Shown: positions 43,691 through 52,665, counted from the first letter of the stretch. The stretch: 64,000 bases of DNA from PALSA-612 sp963711315 (GCA_963711315.1 CAVQDQ010000005.1:339211-403210); one strand, 5' to 3'. The notes: generated from the letters alone by a model not told the origin. Program-made: numbers and translations.

Positions 43691-45104
43691 GTCTCCTCCT
43701 TGTGTTCGTACGTCTGGGGTCGTTTCGCGAGCCGTCGATCCAGAGGTGGGTCGCCGCCAGCGCGCGCCACGGTCGCCAGCGCTCGGCCGCTTCGCCGAGC
43801 TGTTGCCGCGGCTGCGACGCGATCCGGGTGAAGGCGCGCCGCAGCCCGAGGTCGGTCGTCGGAAAGGCATCGGGCTCGCCTAGCCTGAGCGCGATGTAAT
43901 GCGCGGTCCACGGGCCGAGACCGTCCAGGGCTGCGAGAGAAGCGACGAGCCGGTCGAGCGTGACGCTGCGATCGAGGCGCACGCGGTCCTGGACGACGGC
44001 GCGAGCGAACGAGCGGATCGCTTCCGCACGTGCGGGCATGAGGCCGACGCCCGCGTAGTCGGCGCCGGCGAGCGTCGCCGCCGCCGGGAACGTGTGCGTG
44101 AGGCCCAGTGGCTCGAGGCCTGGCACACGAGTGCCGAGCCGCTCGACGAGGCGCCCGGCGACCGTGTTCGCCGCAGCGACCGACACCTGTTGCCCGATGA
44201 TCGCCCGCACGCCCACTTCGAACGGGCTCCACGTCCCCGGAGGCCGCAGGCCGGGTCGCTTACGGATCAGCGGCCCGACGATCCCGTCGCCGGCGAGGAG
44301 GCGGGCGGGCTCGTCCAGGTCGAGATCGAGGTTCGCGATGTGCCGGGCGCGCTGCACGACGTGCACGAGCTCCTCCCAGTGGGGCAGATGGGCGCGCAGC
44401 AGCAGATGGTCGTCCCCTCCGGGACGGAGCTCGAGGACGCCGGGGGACTCGCCGACGACGATCGTCCTGCGATACGTGTCTCCGGCGACGTTCTCGACGC
44501 CGGGGATCGCACGGCCGCCGAAGTAGTCCAGCAGCGCCGGCCAGTCCAGCGGGCCGTAGAACGGGAGCCTCAGGACGAGACCGCCGTCCGCCGCGAGCCG
44601 GTCCGCCCGGCGGCGCCGCGCCCGTAAGGCACTTGGCGACTCCCGGAAGACCTCCTGGCATACGCGGTTGAACTGCCGCAGGCTGCCGAAACCTGCTGCG
44701 AAGGCGATTTGCGTGACCGGTAAATCGGTGTCGTCCAGCAGGCGACGTGCGAGGTGCGCCCGCGCCGAACGCGCCAGGGCGTCGGGCGTCACGCCAAGAT
44801 GGCTCATGAACAGACGCCGCAGGTGCCTTGCCGAGACACCGAGGCGAGCGCCGAGCTCGGCTTCCGTCGCAACGTCGAGGGCGCCGTCGAGGATCAGGCG
44901 CACTGCGCGGCAGACGAGCTCCGGCGCCGACGAGGTCATGGATTCCGGCCAGCGGTAGGGACGACACCGGTGGCAGGCGCGGAAGCCGGCGGCCTCGGCG
45001 GCGGCGGCCAGCGGGAAGCTACGGACGTTCTCGGCGTGCGGGCGGGCCGGGCAACCCGGCCGGCAGTAGATGCCGGTCGTCACGACCGCCGAGAACGTGC
45101 TCAT
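43593..45104 (-). CDS. alkA: Ada-type zinc domain, AraC HTH and AlkA glycosylase fusion
   Basis: In order: an Ada methylphosphotriester zinc domain with its four Cys (GIYCRPGC, FRACHRC) at residues 12-48, an AraC-type DNA-binding domain (about 60-165, LGARLGVSARHLRRLFMSHL, AFAAGFGSLRQFNRV), an AlkA N-domain, and HhH-GPD with the catalytic Asp in FPTTDLGL. It senses methylated DNA and excises alkylated bases, as in mycobacterial AlkA. The N-terminus lacks the usual leading 20-25 residues. The frame runs on past the normal end (ALAATHLW) into the SnoaL gene by 98 bp, so a late frameshift is possible. Confidence 0.85.
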   Translation of the reverse strand: MSTFSAVVTTGIYCRPGCPARPHAENVRSFPLAAAAEAAGFRACHRCRPYRWPESMTSSAPELVCRAVRLILDGALDVATEAELGARLGVSARHLRRLFMSHLGVTPDALARSARAHLARRLLDDTDLPVTQIAFAAGFGSLRQFNRVCQEVFRESPSALRARRRRADRLAADGGLVLRLPFYGPLDWPALLDYFGGRAIPGVENVAGDTYRRTIVVGESPGVLELRPGGDDHLLLRAHLPHWEELVHVVQRARHIANLDLDLDEPARLLAGDGIVGPLIRKRPGLRPPGTWSPFEVGVRAIIGQQVSVAAANTVAGRLVERLGTRVPGLEPLGLTHTFPAAATLAGADYAGVGLMPARAEAIRSFARAVVQDRVRLDRSVTLDRLVASLAALDGLGPWTAHYIALRLGEPDAFPTTDLGLRRAFTRIASQPRQQLGEAAERWRPWRALAATHLWIDGSRNDPRRTNTRRRRGRHRNADRAQSPVHRGVQAGLVGAVGADPLA

Positions 45105-45159
45105 GGGGCAGATATACCGTGCGGGGAAGTGTCCGACCGGCCGGATCCGGACAGACCGG

Positions 45160-45760
45160 CTACGGCATCACATGGGCGAGCACGCCGTCCAGAGGCCGTG
45201 GCACACGATCCGAGATCGAGCGCCTGGACGAGCAGCGGTGCGTAGCGCGCCTTGCGGTTCCACATGAACCGCCACAGCTGCTCCTCATAGGGCAGCTCGC
45301 GTTTCGCAGGCTGCTTCTGGAAGGTGCGGAACGAAGGGAGCTCGCCCTCGGCGGCAATGACCTCCTCCACTGCAGCGGCACCGGCCGAGCGGACGAGCTC
45401 GTTCTCGAGGTCCTCCACGCACACGAAGAAACCCAGCTCTTCCATGTCCGCGCGAGTGAGGTTCGAGCCAAGGCCGGCCCGCTCGAGACCGCGCCTGAAG
45501 TCACCCTCCTCGGCGGCATCGCAGAGGCCGGCCAGTTTGACGTTCGAGCCACGAGGGCCGAGCTGATCGAGGAACCTCCCGATCGCCTGGGCCCCGCCCA
45601 TCGCAATGACGGAGATGCCCTCGGCGGCAAGGTTGCGGCCACGGCGCTCGGCCAGCGCCTCGAGCGCCAGCAGGTCGCTTGTCCCTTCGACGAGCACCAC
45701 CGTCCCGGCGGACTGGTGTGCGTCGGCTGCGCTCACTCTTCCATGGGAGCACATCCTCAC
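45160..45760 (-). CDS. Stand-alone TOPRIM (OLD-like) domain protein, with a late frameshift
   Basis: The product has an OLD-family TOPRIM fold: VVLVEGTSDLLALEALAERR (the Glu motif), ISVIAMGGAQAIGRFL, AGLCDAAEEGDFRRGL (DxD-like) and a helical end (LPYEEQLWRFMWNRKARYA, PLLVQALDL). A 1-nt shift near 45215 gives the natural tail RVPRPLDGVLAHVMP and a stop at 45160-45162. There is no ATPase or nuclease partner. TOPRIM-only proteins of this kind are found in actinobacteria, with function unknown. Confidence 0.72.
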
Positions 45761-45804
45761 CTGCCCGGCGATGAGTTCTCGCTAGCTTGCCGGTCTAACC
45801 ATCA

Positions 45805-46185
45805 ATGACAACACTGGACCGCCTCGCCGCCATCACGCTGTTCGTCGAAGACCTAAAAGGCGCGAAGACGTTCTACCTCGACGTCTTCGGCTTGCCGGCC
45901 GTCTTCGAGGACGATGACTCGGTCGTGTTCAAGTTCGGAAGCACGCTCGTCAACCTCCTGAAGGCAGACGCGGCGCACGAGCTCATCGAGCCCGCGCCCG
46001 TGGGGAGTCGCGACGCCGGATCCCGCTTTCTGCTGACGATCGAGGTTGACGACGTGGATGCGACGTGCGCGGAGCTAGCCAAGCGTGGGGTAGAGCTTCT
46101 CAACGGCCCCGTGGATCGGCCCTGGGGCATACGAACCGCGAGCTTCCGGGATCCCGGCGGCCACGTCTGGGAGATCGCGAAGTAG
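45805..46185 (+). CDS. VOC-family (glyoxalase/bleomycin resistance-like) protein
   Basis: The 126-aa single VOC module has strand ITLFVEDLKGAKTFYLDVFG, FGSTLVNLL, then ASFRDPGGHVWEIAK with the last metal-ligand Glu. Substrate unknown. ATG 45805 is used. It is divergent from the TOPRIM gene and convergent with the lactonase gene. Confidence 0.85.
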   Translation: MTTLDRLAAITLFVEDLKGAKTFYLDVFGLPAVFEDDDSVVFKFGSTLVNLLKADAAHELIEPAPVGSRDAGSRFLLTIEVDDVDATCAELAKRGVELLNGPVDRPWGIRTASFRDPGGHVWEIAK

Positions 46186-46196
46186 GCGAAGCGGTG

Positions 46197-46213
46197 GCAG
46201 GCCCAGCGCCTGC
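46197..46213. terminator. Hairpin between convergent genes
   Basis: GCAGGC (46197-46202) pairs with GCCTGC (46208-46213) over 5 nt, with a further GC-rich palindromic run just after (around 46220-46234). It could end transcription from both sides. Support is weak without a T-tract. Confidence 0.35.
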
Positions 46214-46245
46214 AGATGCCGCGGCCCGCGGCCGCCCCTGCTTGG

Positions 46246-47145
46246 CTACACGCCGGTGGGGATCAGCACGTCGTGCGGTAGGACGTCCACTCCGACGCAC
46301 GTGCCCGTCTCGCTCGGCAGCCTCATCTCCACCGGCTCCTCGGGCCCGGGCACGGAGTCCTGGAGCCGCGCGACGACACGGCCCGCCTCGACGCGTGCCG
46401 GGTAGTCGTGAACCGGCAACACGAAGGTGTTCTGCAGAGCCCTCTTCACCGCCCCTTTCTCCTCACGCTTCGACGAGGCGTGGTTGCCGGTCGGCTGCGG
46501 CTCGAATTCGAGGAGCTGATAGATCGGCTCCACGATCTGGTTCTGGATGTCGTAGATGACATCGCCGCAGATGCAGGCCGTCCCCTCGGCTGTCTCGACA
46601 AGCACGTTCATCGAGCCCTCCGTGTGGCCGCCTGCCGCCTCGCAGCGCACTCCGGGGATGATCTCCTCCGGGCCCGAAAGCTCGAGGTCCAGCAACCGCA
46701 GCGCGCCCGGCGTGTGGAGCCGGTCGATGAGGTGCTTGACGTACTCGGCCGGATACTGCTCGCCCATCAGGCCCGACACCGAGAACTCGAGCTCGCGCCG
46801 GTTGATGACAACGGTTGTCGAGACGGGGAAGCGATTGTCCTGGCCGGCATGGTCGATGTGCAGGTGCGTGTGCAAGATCCACCTGATGTCACCGGGCGTC
46901 AGGTCGTACCTCGCGAGCTGGTTCTCCAGCTCCATGTCTTCTGTCACGTAGCCGGTCATCCCCAGCCGCTCCATGATTGCGGCGTGGCTGGCGCCGGTGT
47001 CGACGAGGATCGGCTCTCTGCCACCGAGGATCAGGAACCCGAACGTCGGGATCCTCGTACGTATCCCCATGTCACGTCCGAGTACCAGGAAGCTCGACTC
47101 GATGTCGATGTCGATGAGGCTCAGAAGCTTGATCTCCAGGGCCAT
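46246..47145 (-). CDS. N-acyl homoserine lactonase-like metallo-hydrolase
   Basis: The 299-aa MBL-fold product has HTHLHIDHAG (about 91-99), GGHTEGSM and ICGDVIYD, matching the AHL-lactonase family group (AiiA/AttM-like and related lactonases). It may open lactone rings of signals or other esters. Being in a Gram-positive-type genome, quorum quenching of neighbours is possible but unproven. ATG 47145 has GGAGAG 7 nt upstream. A TTGACA/TATA promoter and two CTGCGCA repeats lie upstream. Confidence 0.82.
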   Translation of the reverse strand: MALEIKLLSLIDIDIESSFLVLGRDMGIRTRIPTFGFLILGGREPILVDTGASHAAIMERLGMTGYVTEDMELENQLARYDLTPGDIRWILHTHLHIDHAGQDNRFPVSTTVVINRRELEFSVSGLMGEQYPAEYVKHLIDRLHTPGALRLLDLELSGPEEIIPGVRCEAAGGHTEGSMNVLVETAEGTACICGDVIYDIQNQIVEPIYQLLEFEPQPTGNHASSKREEKGAVKRALQNTFVLPVHDYPARVEAGRVVARLQDSVPGPEEPVEMRLPSETGTCVGVDVLPHDVLIPTGV

Positions 47146-47186
47146 GCGAATCTCTCCTCTCCGCTTTCGGCGCCGTCAGTGGCCTG

Positions 47187-47225
47187 GGTATACAACGGGT
47201 CGCTGCGCAGTGTCAATCTGCGCAA
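47187..47225 (-). promoter_or_regulatory. SigA-type promoter of the lactonase gene with flanking CTGCGCA repeats
   Basis: On the minus strand, TTGACA (plus 47211-47216) and TGTATA (47189-47194) form a -35/-10 pair 16 bp apart. CTGCGCAG (47203-47210) and CTGCGCAA (47218-47225), 15 bp apart, flank the -35. This is one of the few full-consensus promoters here, and the repeats look like operator half-sites. The promoter lies about 35-75 bp upstream of the lactonase start. Confidence 0.6.
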
Positions 47226-47255
47226 CTAACGCGCGGATGAGGCGTCCCAGTCCAC

Positions 47256-48513
47256 ATGGCTGAGCTCACACGGCGTCGGCTGCTGGCGCAAGCGGGCCTC
47301 GCGACCGGCGCTGTGGCGCTGGCGAGGGTCGAGCGTGTCGAGGCGGCGCCCGACCTGACCGACTGGGGGGCGGTGCGTTCCCAGTTCGCGCTGGCCGGTA
47401 ACCGAGTCCATCTGACGTCGTTCCTCCTGGCCGCGCATCCGCGGCCGGTGCGGGAGGCGATCGACCGTCACCGCGTCCGGCTCGACGCGAACCCGGTGGA
47501 GTACTTGCACGCCAGCGAGGGGAGGCTGACTGCGCAAGCGCGCGGCGCGGCGGGCCGCTTTCTCGGCGTGCCCCCGTCCGAGGTCGCTCTCACCGACTCG
47601 ACGACGATGGGGCTCGGCCTGCTCTATACGCGGCTTGCCCTGCGGTCACAGGACGAGGTCCTGACGACCGAGCACGACTTCTACGCCACGCACGAGGCAC
47701 TCCGGCTATCCGGCGCGCGCGTCCGGCAGGTGCGCCTGTACGACGACTCGCGTAACGCCTCCGTGGACGAGATCGTGACGAGGCTACGGCGAGCCGTAAC
47801 GGCAAGAACGCGCGTCGTGGCCCTGACGTGGGTGCATTCGAGCACGGGCGTGAAGCTGCCGCTGCGCCAGATCGCGGACGCGCTGCCCGACCGGGTACTG
47901 GTGTGCGTCGACGGGGTGCACGGCCTGGGAGCTGAGGCCGAGACTGCACGGAGCCTTGGCTGCGACGCGTTCGCGTCGGGCTGCCACAAGTGGTTGTACG
48001 GCCCACGTGGAACCGGCGTTCTCTGGGCGGGTCCGCGGGTTCGCGAGCTCGCGCGTCCGACCATTCCCTCCTTCGACGACGGTGAGAGCTACGGCGCGTG
48101 GCTGGCGGGCCGCTGCACCCAGCGGTGTCCCCGACGGCGCACGGCTGACGCCGGGAGGCTTCCACTCGTTCGAGCACCGATGGGCGCTGGGCGAGGCGTT
48201 CGCGTTCCACGAGCGGATTGGCCGTGCACGGGTCGAAGCCCGGATCCGCACGCTGGTCTCCCGGCTGCGGGAGGGGCTCTCGGGCCTCTCTGGCGTGACC
48301 GTGCACACGCCCGGGGCGGCTTCGCTCTCCGCCGGCCTCGTCTGCTTCGACGTCGAGGGACGCGACCCGGCCGACGTCGTCGCCGGGCTCGCCCAGCGGC
48401 GAGTCGTTGCGAGCGTGACGCCGTACGCGCGTCGCCATGTGCGCCTCGGGCCCGGGATCGTCAACACGGCCGGTGACGTCGACGTGGCTCTCCGGGCCAT
48501 CGCGGATCTGTAG
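47256..48513 (+). CDS. TAT-exported class V aminotransferase-like PLP enzyme, with a frameshift
   Basis: The N-terminus has a twin-arginine signal (TRRRLLAQAGLATGAVALA). The class V aminotransferase/isopenicillin-N epimerase-like fold follows, with TTMGLGLLYTRLAL, DGVHGLGAE and the PLP lysine in SGCHKWLYGPRGTG. A 1-nt shift near 48112 joins the second half (GVPDGARLTPGGFHSFEHRW to ALRAIADL). Restored, it is about 418 aa. It would act on an amino acid or amine outside the cytoplasm, which is unusual for a PLP enzyme. ATG 47256 is the start. The next gene is a cupin. Confidence 0.78.
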
Positions 48514-48536
48514 GCGCAGGCATAAACCCGACCACG

Positions 48537-48944
48537 GTGGGGTACGAAGCTCCCGTGGAACCGTGGGTGGGAGACATCGAGCAGGAAACCCTCGACAACG
48601 ACACGTTCCGAACGGTCGTGTTCACCGGTGAGCACACCCAGCTCACCGTCATGAGCATCGAGCCGGGCGATGACATCGGCGGCGAGGTCCACGACGGGCA
48701 CGATCAGTTCATCCGAATCGAGTCGGGAAGCGCGCGAGTCGAGCTCGGCGGCAGCGAAGGAAAGCCGGCGAAAGTGCAGGACGTCGGTGACGACTGGGCC
48801 ATGATCATCCCCTCGGGGACGTGGCACAACGTCGTCAACACCGGTGACGAGCCACTGAAGGTCTACTCGCTCTACTCGCCGCCGGAGCACCCGGACGGAA
48901 CCGTTCACCGCACGAAGGCAGATGCCGAAGCGGCGGAGCACTGA
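48537..48944 (+). CDS. Cupin-domain protein
   Basis: The 135-aa single cupin has motif 1 (GGEVHDGHDQFIRIESGSAR) and motif 2 (IPSGTWHNVVNTGDEPLKVY) with the metal-binding His and Glu/Asp set partly altered. It may be an isomerase, dioxygenase or binding protein. GTG 48537 or GTG 48555 is the start. It lies 23 nt after the PLP enzyme and may be in the same operon. Confidence 0.8.
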   Translation: MGYEAPVEPWVGDIEQETLDNDTFRTVVFTGEHTQLTVMSIEPGDDIGGEVHDGHDQFIRIESGSARVELGGSEGKPAKVQDVGDDWAMIIPSGTWHNVVNTGDEPLKVYSLYSPPEHPDGTVHRTKADAEAAEH

Positions 48945-48988
48945 CCCAGGCGCGCTCAGCGTCTCCGCGGTTACGTAGCCTCCCCGTC

Positions 48989-50071
48989 GTGCACCGGCTC
49001 ACCAAGAAGCAGGCCCGGCGCATCGCGGTGCGCGCGCAAATGCTCGACGCACCCCGGCCGACCGAATTGCTCGCCGTCGTCCAGCAGCTGACTCTCTTGC
49101 AGATCGACCCCACCGCAGCCATCGCCCCCAGCGCGGACCTCGTCGCCTGGAGTCGCCTCGGCTCGGCGTACCAGCCCGCGCAACTCACACGGGCCCTGGA
49201 GCAGGACCGCACGCTGTTCGAGCACAACGCGCTGATCCGGCCGATGAGTGACGTCGGCCCGGTCCTTGCCGGCACGGCCGCCAGGGGCGACAGCGGAGGC
49301 GTGCGGAACTGGATAGACGAGAACGACCGCTTCCGGCGTGACATCCTCGACCTGCTCGGCAGCTCGGGGCCGCTGGCCTCACGGGACATCCCCGACACGT
49401 GCGTCGTGCCGTGGGCTTCGACCGGTTGGACGAACAACCGCAACGTGACCCAGATGCTCGAGCTGCTGATGATGCGCGGCGAGGTCGCGATCGCCGGTCG
49501 CGTGGGGCGGGAGCGACTGTGGGATGTCCCCGAGCGGGTCTACCCGGCCGACGTCGTGGTTCCGTCGGTCGAGGAGGCTAGCCGGATCAAGAACGAACGG
49601 CGCCTCGCCTCGCTCGGCATCGCCCGGATGAAAGGCACGAAGATGCCGATCGAGCCGATCGACGTGGGCGAGGCCGGCGAGCCGGCCGTGGTCGAGGGTG
49701 TCAAGGGCGAGTGGCGCGTCGACCCGGCAGCACTCGGCGAGGACTTCGAAGGCCGTACGGCGCTGCTGTCGCCCTTCGACCGGCTCGTCTACGACCGGAC
49801 GCGGGCCGAGGAGCTGTTCGACTTCGAGTACACCCTCGAGATGTACAAGCCCGCCGCCCAGCGCCGGTGGGGCTACTTCGCTCTCCCGATCCTCCACGAC
49901 GACCGGCTGGTCGGGAAGGTTGACGCCAAGGCCGACCACAAGGCGTCCGTCTTGCGGGTGAATGCAATTCACGAGGATGTGAAGTTCACCCGCACCATGA
50001 CCAGGGCCGTGCGGGCCGAGCTGGAGGACCTGACCTCGTGGCTCGGGCTCGATGCGATCGATTCGGACTAG
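48989..50071 (+). CDS. AlkZ/YcaQ-like winged-helix DNA glycosylase
   Basis: The 360-aa HTH_42 family product has the early catalytic-region motif QQLTLLQIDPTAAIAPSADL and the core VVPWASTGWTNNRNVTQMLE. The end has LLSPFDRLVYDRTRAEELF and VGKVDAKADHKA. AlkZ/YcaQ enzymes remove alkylated or crosslinked bases. GTG 48989 is 7 nt after TAGCCT (48976-48981). It stands alone between the cupin and GFA genes. Confidence 0.85.
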   Translation: MHRLTKKQARRIAVRAQMLDAPRPTELLAVVQQLTLLQIDPTAAIAPSADLVAWSRLGSAYQPAQLTRALEQDRTLFEHNALIRPMSDVGPVLAGTAARGDSGGVRNWIDENDRFRRDILDLLGSSGPLASRDIPDTCVVPWASTGWTNNRNVTQMLELLMMRGEVAIAGRVGRERLWDVPERVYPADVVVPSVEEASRIKNERRLASLGIARMKGTKMPIEPIDVGEAGEPAVVEGVKGEWRVDPAALGEDFEGRTALLSPFDRLVYDRTRAEELFDFEYTLEMYKPAAQRRWGYFALPILHDDRLVGKVDAKADHKASVLRVNAIHEDVKFTRTMTRAVRAELEDLTSWLGLDAIDSD

Positions 50072-50080
50072 GAGGAAGCC

Positions 50081-50545
50081 ATGAGCGTCCAACGTGAAGG
50101 TGGTTGCGCCTGCGGAGCAGTGCGCTATCGGCTCACTTCCGAACCGCTCTTCATTCACTGTTGCCACTGCCTGAACTGTCAGCGGCAAACCGGAAGCGCG
50201 TTCGTCATCAATCTCCTGATCGAGACCGACCGAGTGGAGCTCCTCGCCGGGGACCCGGAGCCCGTTTCAGTGCCTCGCGGCGCCGGCAAGAAGCAGAAGA
50301 TCTGGCGCTGCCCGACGTGCCAGGTCGCGGTCTACAGCCAGTACACGACTCCCAAGATTCGGTTCGTTCGCGGCGGTACGCTCGACGACCCGGCATCGGT
50401 GGAGCCCGACGTTCACATCTACATCCGGTCGAAGCTCCCCTGGGTGACGCTTCCGGAATCGGTGCCGGCATTCAACACGTACTACGACACGAAAAAGCTG
50501 TGGCCGGCCGCCAGTCTCGAGCGCCTCGAAGCGCTCAGGCGATGA
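50081..50545 (+). CDS. GFA-family zinc protein
   Basis: The 154-aa product has the glutathione-dependent formaldehyde-activating (GFA, CENP-V-like) cysteine set: GGCACGAVRY, CCHCLNCQRQTGSAF and RCPTCQV. Two zinc ions are bound; substrate unknown despite the family name. ATG 50081 has AGGAGG about 5 nt upstream. It overlaps the next gene at ATGA. Confidence 0.86.
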   Translation: MSVQREGGCACGAVRYRLTSEPLFIHCCHCLNCQRQTGSAFVINLLIETDRVELLAGDPEPVSVPRGAGKKQKIWRCPTCQVAVYSQYTTPKIRFVRGGTLDDPASVEPDVHIYIRSKLPWVTLPESVPAFNTYYDTKKLWPAASLERLEALRR

Positions 50546-51381
50546 GCCATCAGGATTACCGCCGCACGAGCTACGAGACCTGGGAGGCGATGGCCGCCGG
50601 CTGGGAGCGCCGGCGCGCGCAGTTGGCGGACGCCTTGACGCCGGTGCGCACATGGCTGGTCAGCCGGCTTGCGCCGCAGCCGGGCGACACGGTGCTCGAG
50701 CTTGCGGCCGGGCCAGGCGACACGGGATTCGCAGCAGCCGTGCTCGTCGGCGAGGCTGGCCGCCTCATCTCGAGCGACTTTTCGCCGGAGATGGTGGAAG
50801 TCGCCCGCCGTCGAGGCGCCGAACTGGGGCTCGAGAACGTCGACTACCGCGTGATCGACGCCGAGCGGATCGACCTCGATGTCGCCTCGGTCGATGGAGT
50901 GCTCTGCCAGAGCGCATTCATGCTGGTGGCTGACCCCGCCGCCGCCTTGTCGGAGACGCGCCGCGTGCTGCGCCCTGGTGGGCGCTTGGCAATGTCTGTC
51001 TGGGATACGCCGGAGCGCAATCCATGGGCGTCCGTCGGCGGGCGGATCCTGGTCGAGCGAGGTCTTCTCCCATCGCCGGAACCCGGTGCGCCGGGAGTCT
51101 TCAGCATGGCGAGCGAGGAGCGCACGCGTGCGTTGCTCGGCGACGCGGGTTTCACCGACGTGCACACTGACGAGGTACCCATTCGCTACGCCTTCAGCGA
51201 CGTCGACGACTACGAGAGGTGGGTATCGGACCTCAGTGGCTCGTTTGCGATGGTTCTCCGAGGCTTGCCGGCGGGCGAGCTCGAGGCACTCAAGGCTGAC
51301 CTCCGAACCGCGTTCGAGCCCTATGCGACGCAGCAAGGCTACGAGCTCGGCGGCGTCGCCCTGACCGCAGTCGCCAGCTGA
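50542..51381 (+). CDS. Class I SAM-dependent methyltransferase
   Basis: The 279-aa product has the SAM motif LELAAGPGDTGFAAAVLVGE, ISSDFSPEMVEVARRRG and RRVLRPGGRLAMSVWD, resembling UbiE/COG2226 enzymes. The start ATG 50542 overlaps the GFA stop, so the two are translationally coupled. Substrate unknown. Confidence 0.86.
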   Translation: MSHQDYRRTSYETWEAMAAGWERRRAQLADALTPVRTWLVSRLAPQPGDTVLELAAGPGDTGFAAAVLVGEAGRLISSDFSPEMVEVARRRGAELGLENVDYRVIDAERIDLDVASVDGVLCQSAFMLVADPAAALSETRRVLRPGGRLAMSVWDTPERNPWASVGGRILVERGLLPSPEPGAPGVFSMASEERTRALLGDAGFTDVHTDEVPIRYAFSDVDDYERWVSDLSGSFAMVLRGLPAGELEALKADLRTAFEPYATQQGYELGGVALTAVAS

Positions 51382-51382
51382 G

Positions 51383-52126
51383 CTACTTGCCTCCGCAGCG
51401 CTGCGCCGCGGGCACCGGGCGCCCGAGCGCCCTGGTGGCAGCGGCTTGCAGCAGGCGGGCGGTCTTGGGCTTCACGCCACGGCGGAGTGAGGCATCGAAG
51501 AGCGGAGCCTTGAACAGGCGCCCGTAGACCACGAGCGCGGCCGCGTAAGTTCCGAGCGCGCTCGGGTGGAATCCGTCCGGCCCGTAGAGCGCGAGCCGCG
51601 AATTGCAGTCCCAGGCGGCGTGCCACGCCTCCCCGGCCGGGAACAGCTGTGCGCCCGCCGCCTCGGCCGCGCTCCGGTAGGACACGATCACGTCGGACAG
51701 CGCCTGCCGTCGGTAGTTCTCCGGCCAGACGGTCAGCAGAGCCGGCCGGGTTCCGACTGCACGCGCCTCGTCTGCGAAGCGGCCCGCCCACTGGCGAAGG
51801 TCGACCTGGCTCTCAGGGAGCGCCGACGGGCCCTGCTGCATGATCACGACGTTCCAACGCCCGGTGGCGATCGCTGCGGGAGCGTCTCCTTGGTTCCAAT
51901 GGTCCTCGAGGCTGAAGCCGCCGAAGGTGATCGCCTCGTATTCGAGGCGCCTACCGGTCGCGGCAGCGAGCCCGGCGACGCGCCCAGGTAGGTCGTTCGT
52001 CTCCGTGAGGCTGTTGCCGACGAAGAGGGCGCGCACGGGAGCAGCATCCTCGGCACCGGCCGACGAGGCGCAGCCGAGCAGGACCATCGTCAAACCGAGA
52101 GAGACCGCGATCCTTCGCAGCGCCAC
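51383..52126 (-). CDS. Exported SGNH/GDSL-like hydrolase lipoprotein
   Basis: The 247-aa product has a lipobox (LTMVLLGC, about Cys19), block I as ALFVGNSLTETND with the likely nucleophile Ser, and block V as GPDGFHPS with Asp and His. This fits an SGNH esterase anchored outside the cell. Substrate could be an acetylated glycan. ATG 52126 is the start. It is convergent with the methyltransferase. Confidence 0.8.
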   Translation of the reverse strand: MALRRIAVSLGLTMVLLGCASSAGAEDAAPVRALFVGNSLTETNDLPGRVAGLAAATGRRLEYEAITFGGFSLEDHWNQGDAPAAIATGRWNVVIMQQGPSALPESQVDLRQWAGRFADEARAVGTRPALLTVWPENYRRQALSDVIVSYRSAAEAAGAQLFPAGEAWHAAWDCNSRLALYGPDGFHPSALGTYAAALVVYGRLFKAPLFDASLRRGVKPKTARLLQAAATRALGRPVPAAQRCGGK

Positions 52127-52259
52127 TGCCCTACTGCGACGATGCCACAGCCGGCAAGTTTGCGGCTCCGTCGGCAGCTAGCCAGCTCTTCGTAGAATCG
52201 GCACGGCGGCGGTGAGCCGCCATGTATCAGGGCCTCGGGAACAAGGAAGAGAGACGGGC

Positions 52260-52665
52260 ATGGGAGAGAGCGGGTCGCAGAAGAGCAAGTCTCCTTCTCA
52301 GCTGATCGACGCGAGGATCAAGGAGCTGGGCGACTGGCGGGGCGAGATGCTCGGCCGGCTCCGTGCCCTGGTCAAGGAAGCCGATCCCGAAGTCGTCGAG
52401 GAGTGGAAGTGGAGAGGGGTGCCGGTGTGGTCGCACGACGGCATGATCTGCACGGGCGAGACGTACAAGAACATCGTGAAGATGACCTTCGCCAAAGGGC
52501 GCGGCTCTGGAGGATCCTTCGGGCCTCTTCAACTCCAGTCTTGACGGGAACACAAGGCGCGCCATCGACTTCCACGAGGGCGAGGAGATAGACGAGGAGG
52601 CGCTGAAGGCTCTCGTTCGCGCCGCCGTGGCCTTAAACAACCGCAAGAGGTCGTCGGCGGAGTAA
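52260..52665 (+). CDS. DUF1801-like protein, with a frameshift
   Basis: Start ATG 52260 leads to QLIDARIKELGDWRGEMLGR, LRALVKEADPEVVEEWKWRG and VKMTFAKG, typical of the YdhG/DUF1801 fold. A 1-nt shift near 52505 continues in another frame with ALEDPSGLFNSSLDGNTRRA and EALKALVRAAVALN to TAA 52663-52665, the normal length of about 134 aa. A TAGAAT -10 (52192-52197) and a small hairpin (52206-52219) precede it. Confidence 0.78.

Noticed and set aside
45160..45760. TOPRIM protein as a Gabija/OLD defence component.
   Set aside because: The ATPase half and a UvrD-like partner are absent nearby; the UvrD at 60118 is 15 kb away and SOS-regulated.
44828..45808. 326-aa plus-strand frame across Ada-AlkA and TOPRIM genes.
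   Set aside because: It is a shadow frame, antisense to both conserved proteins.
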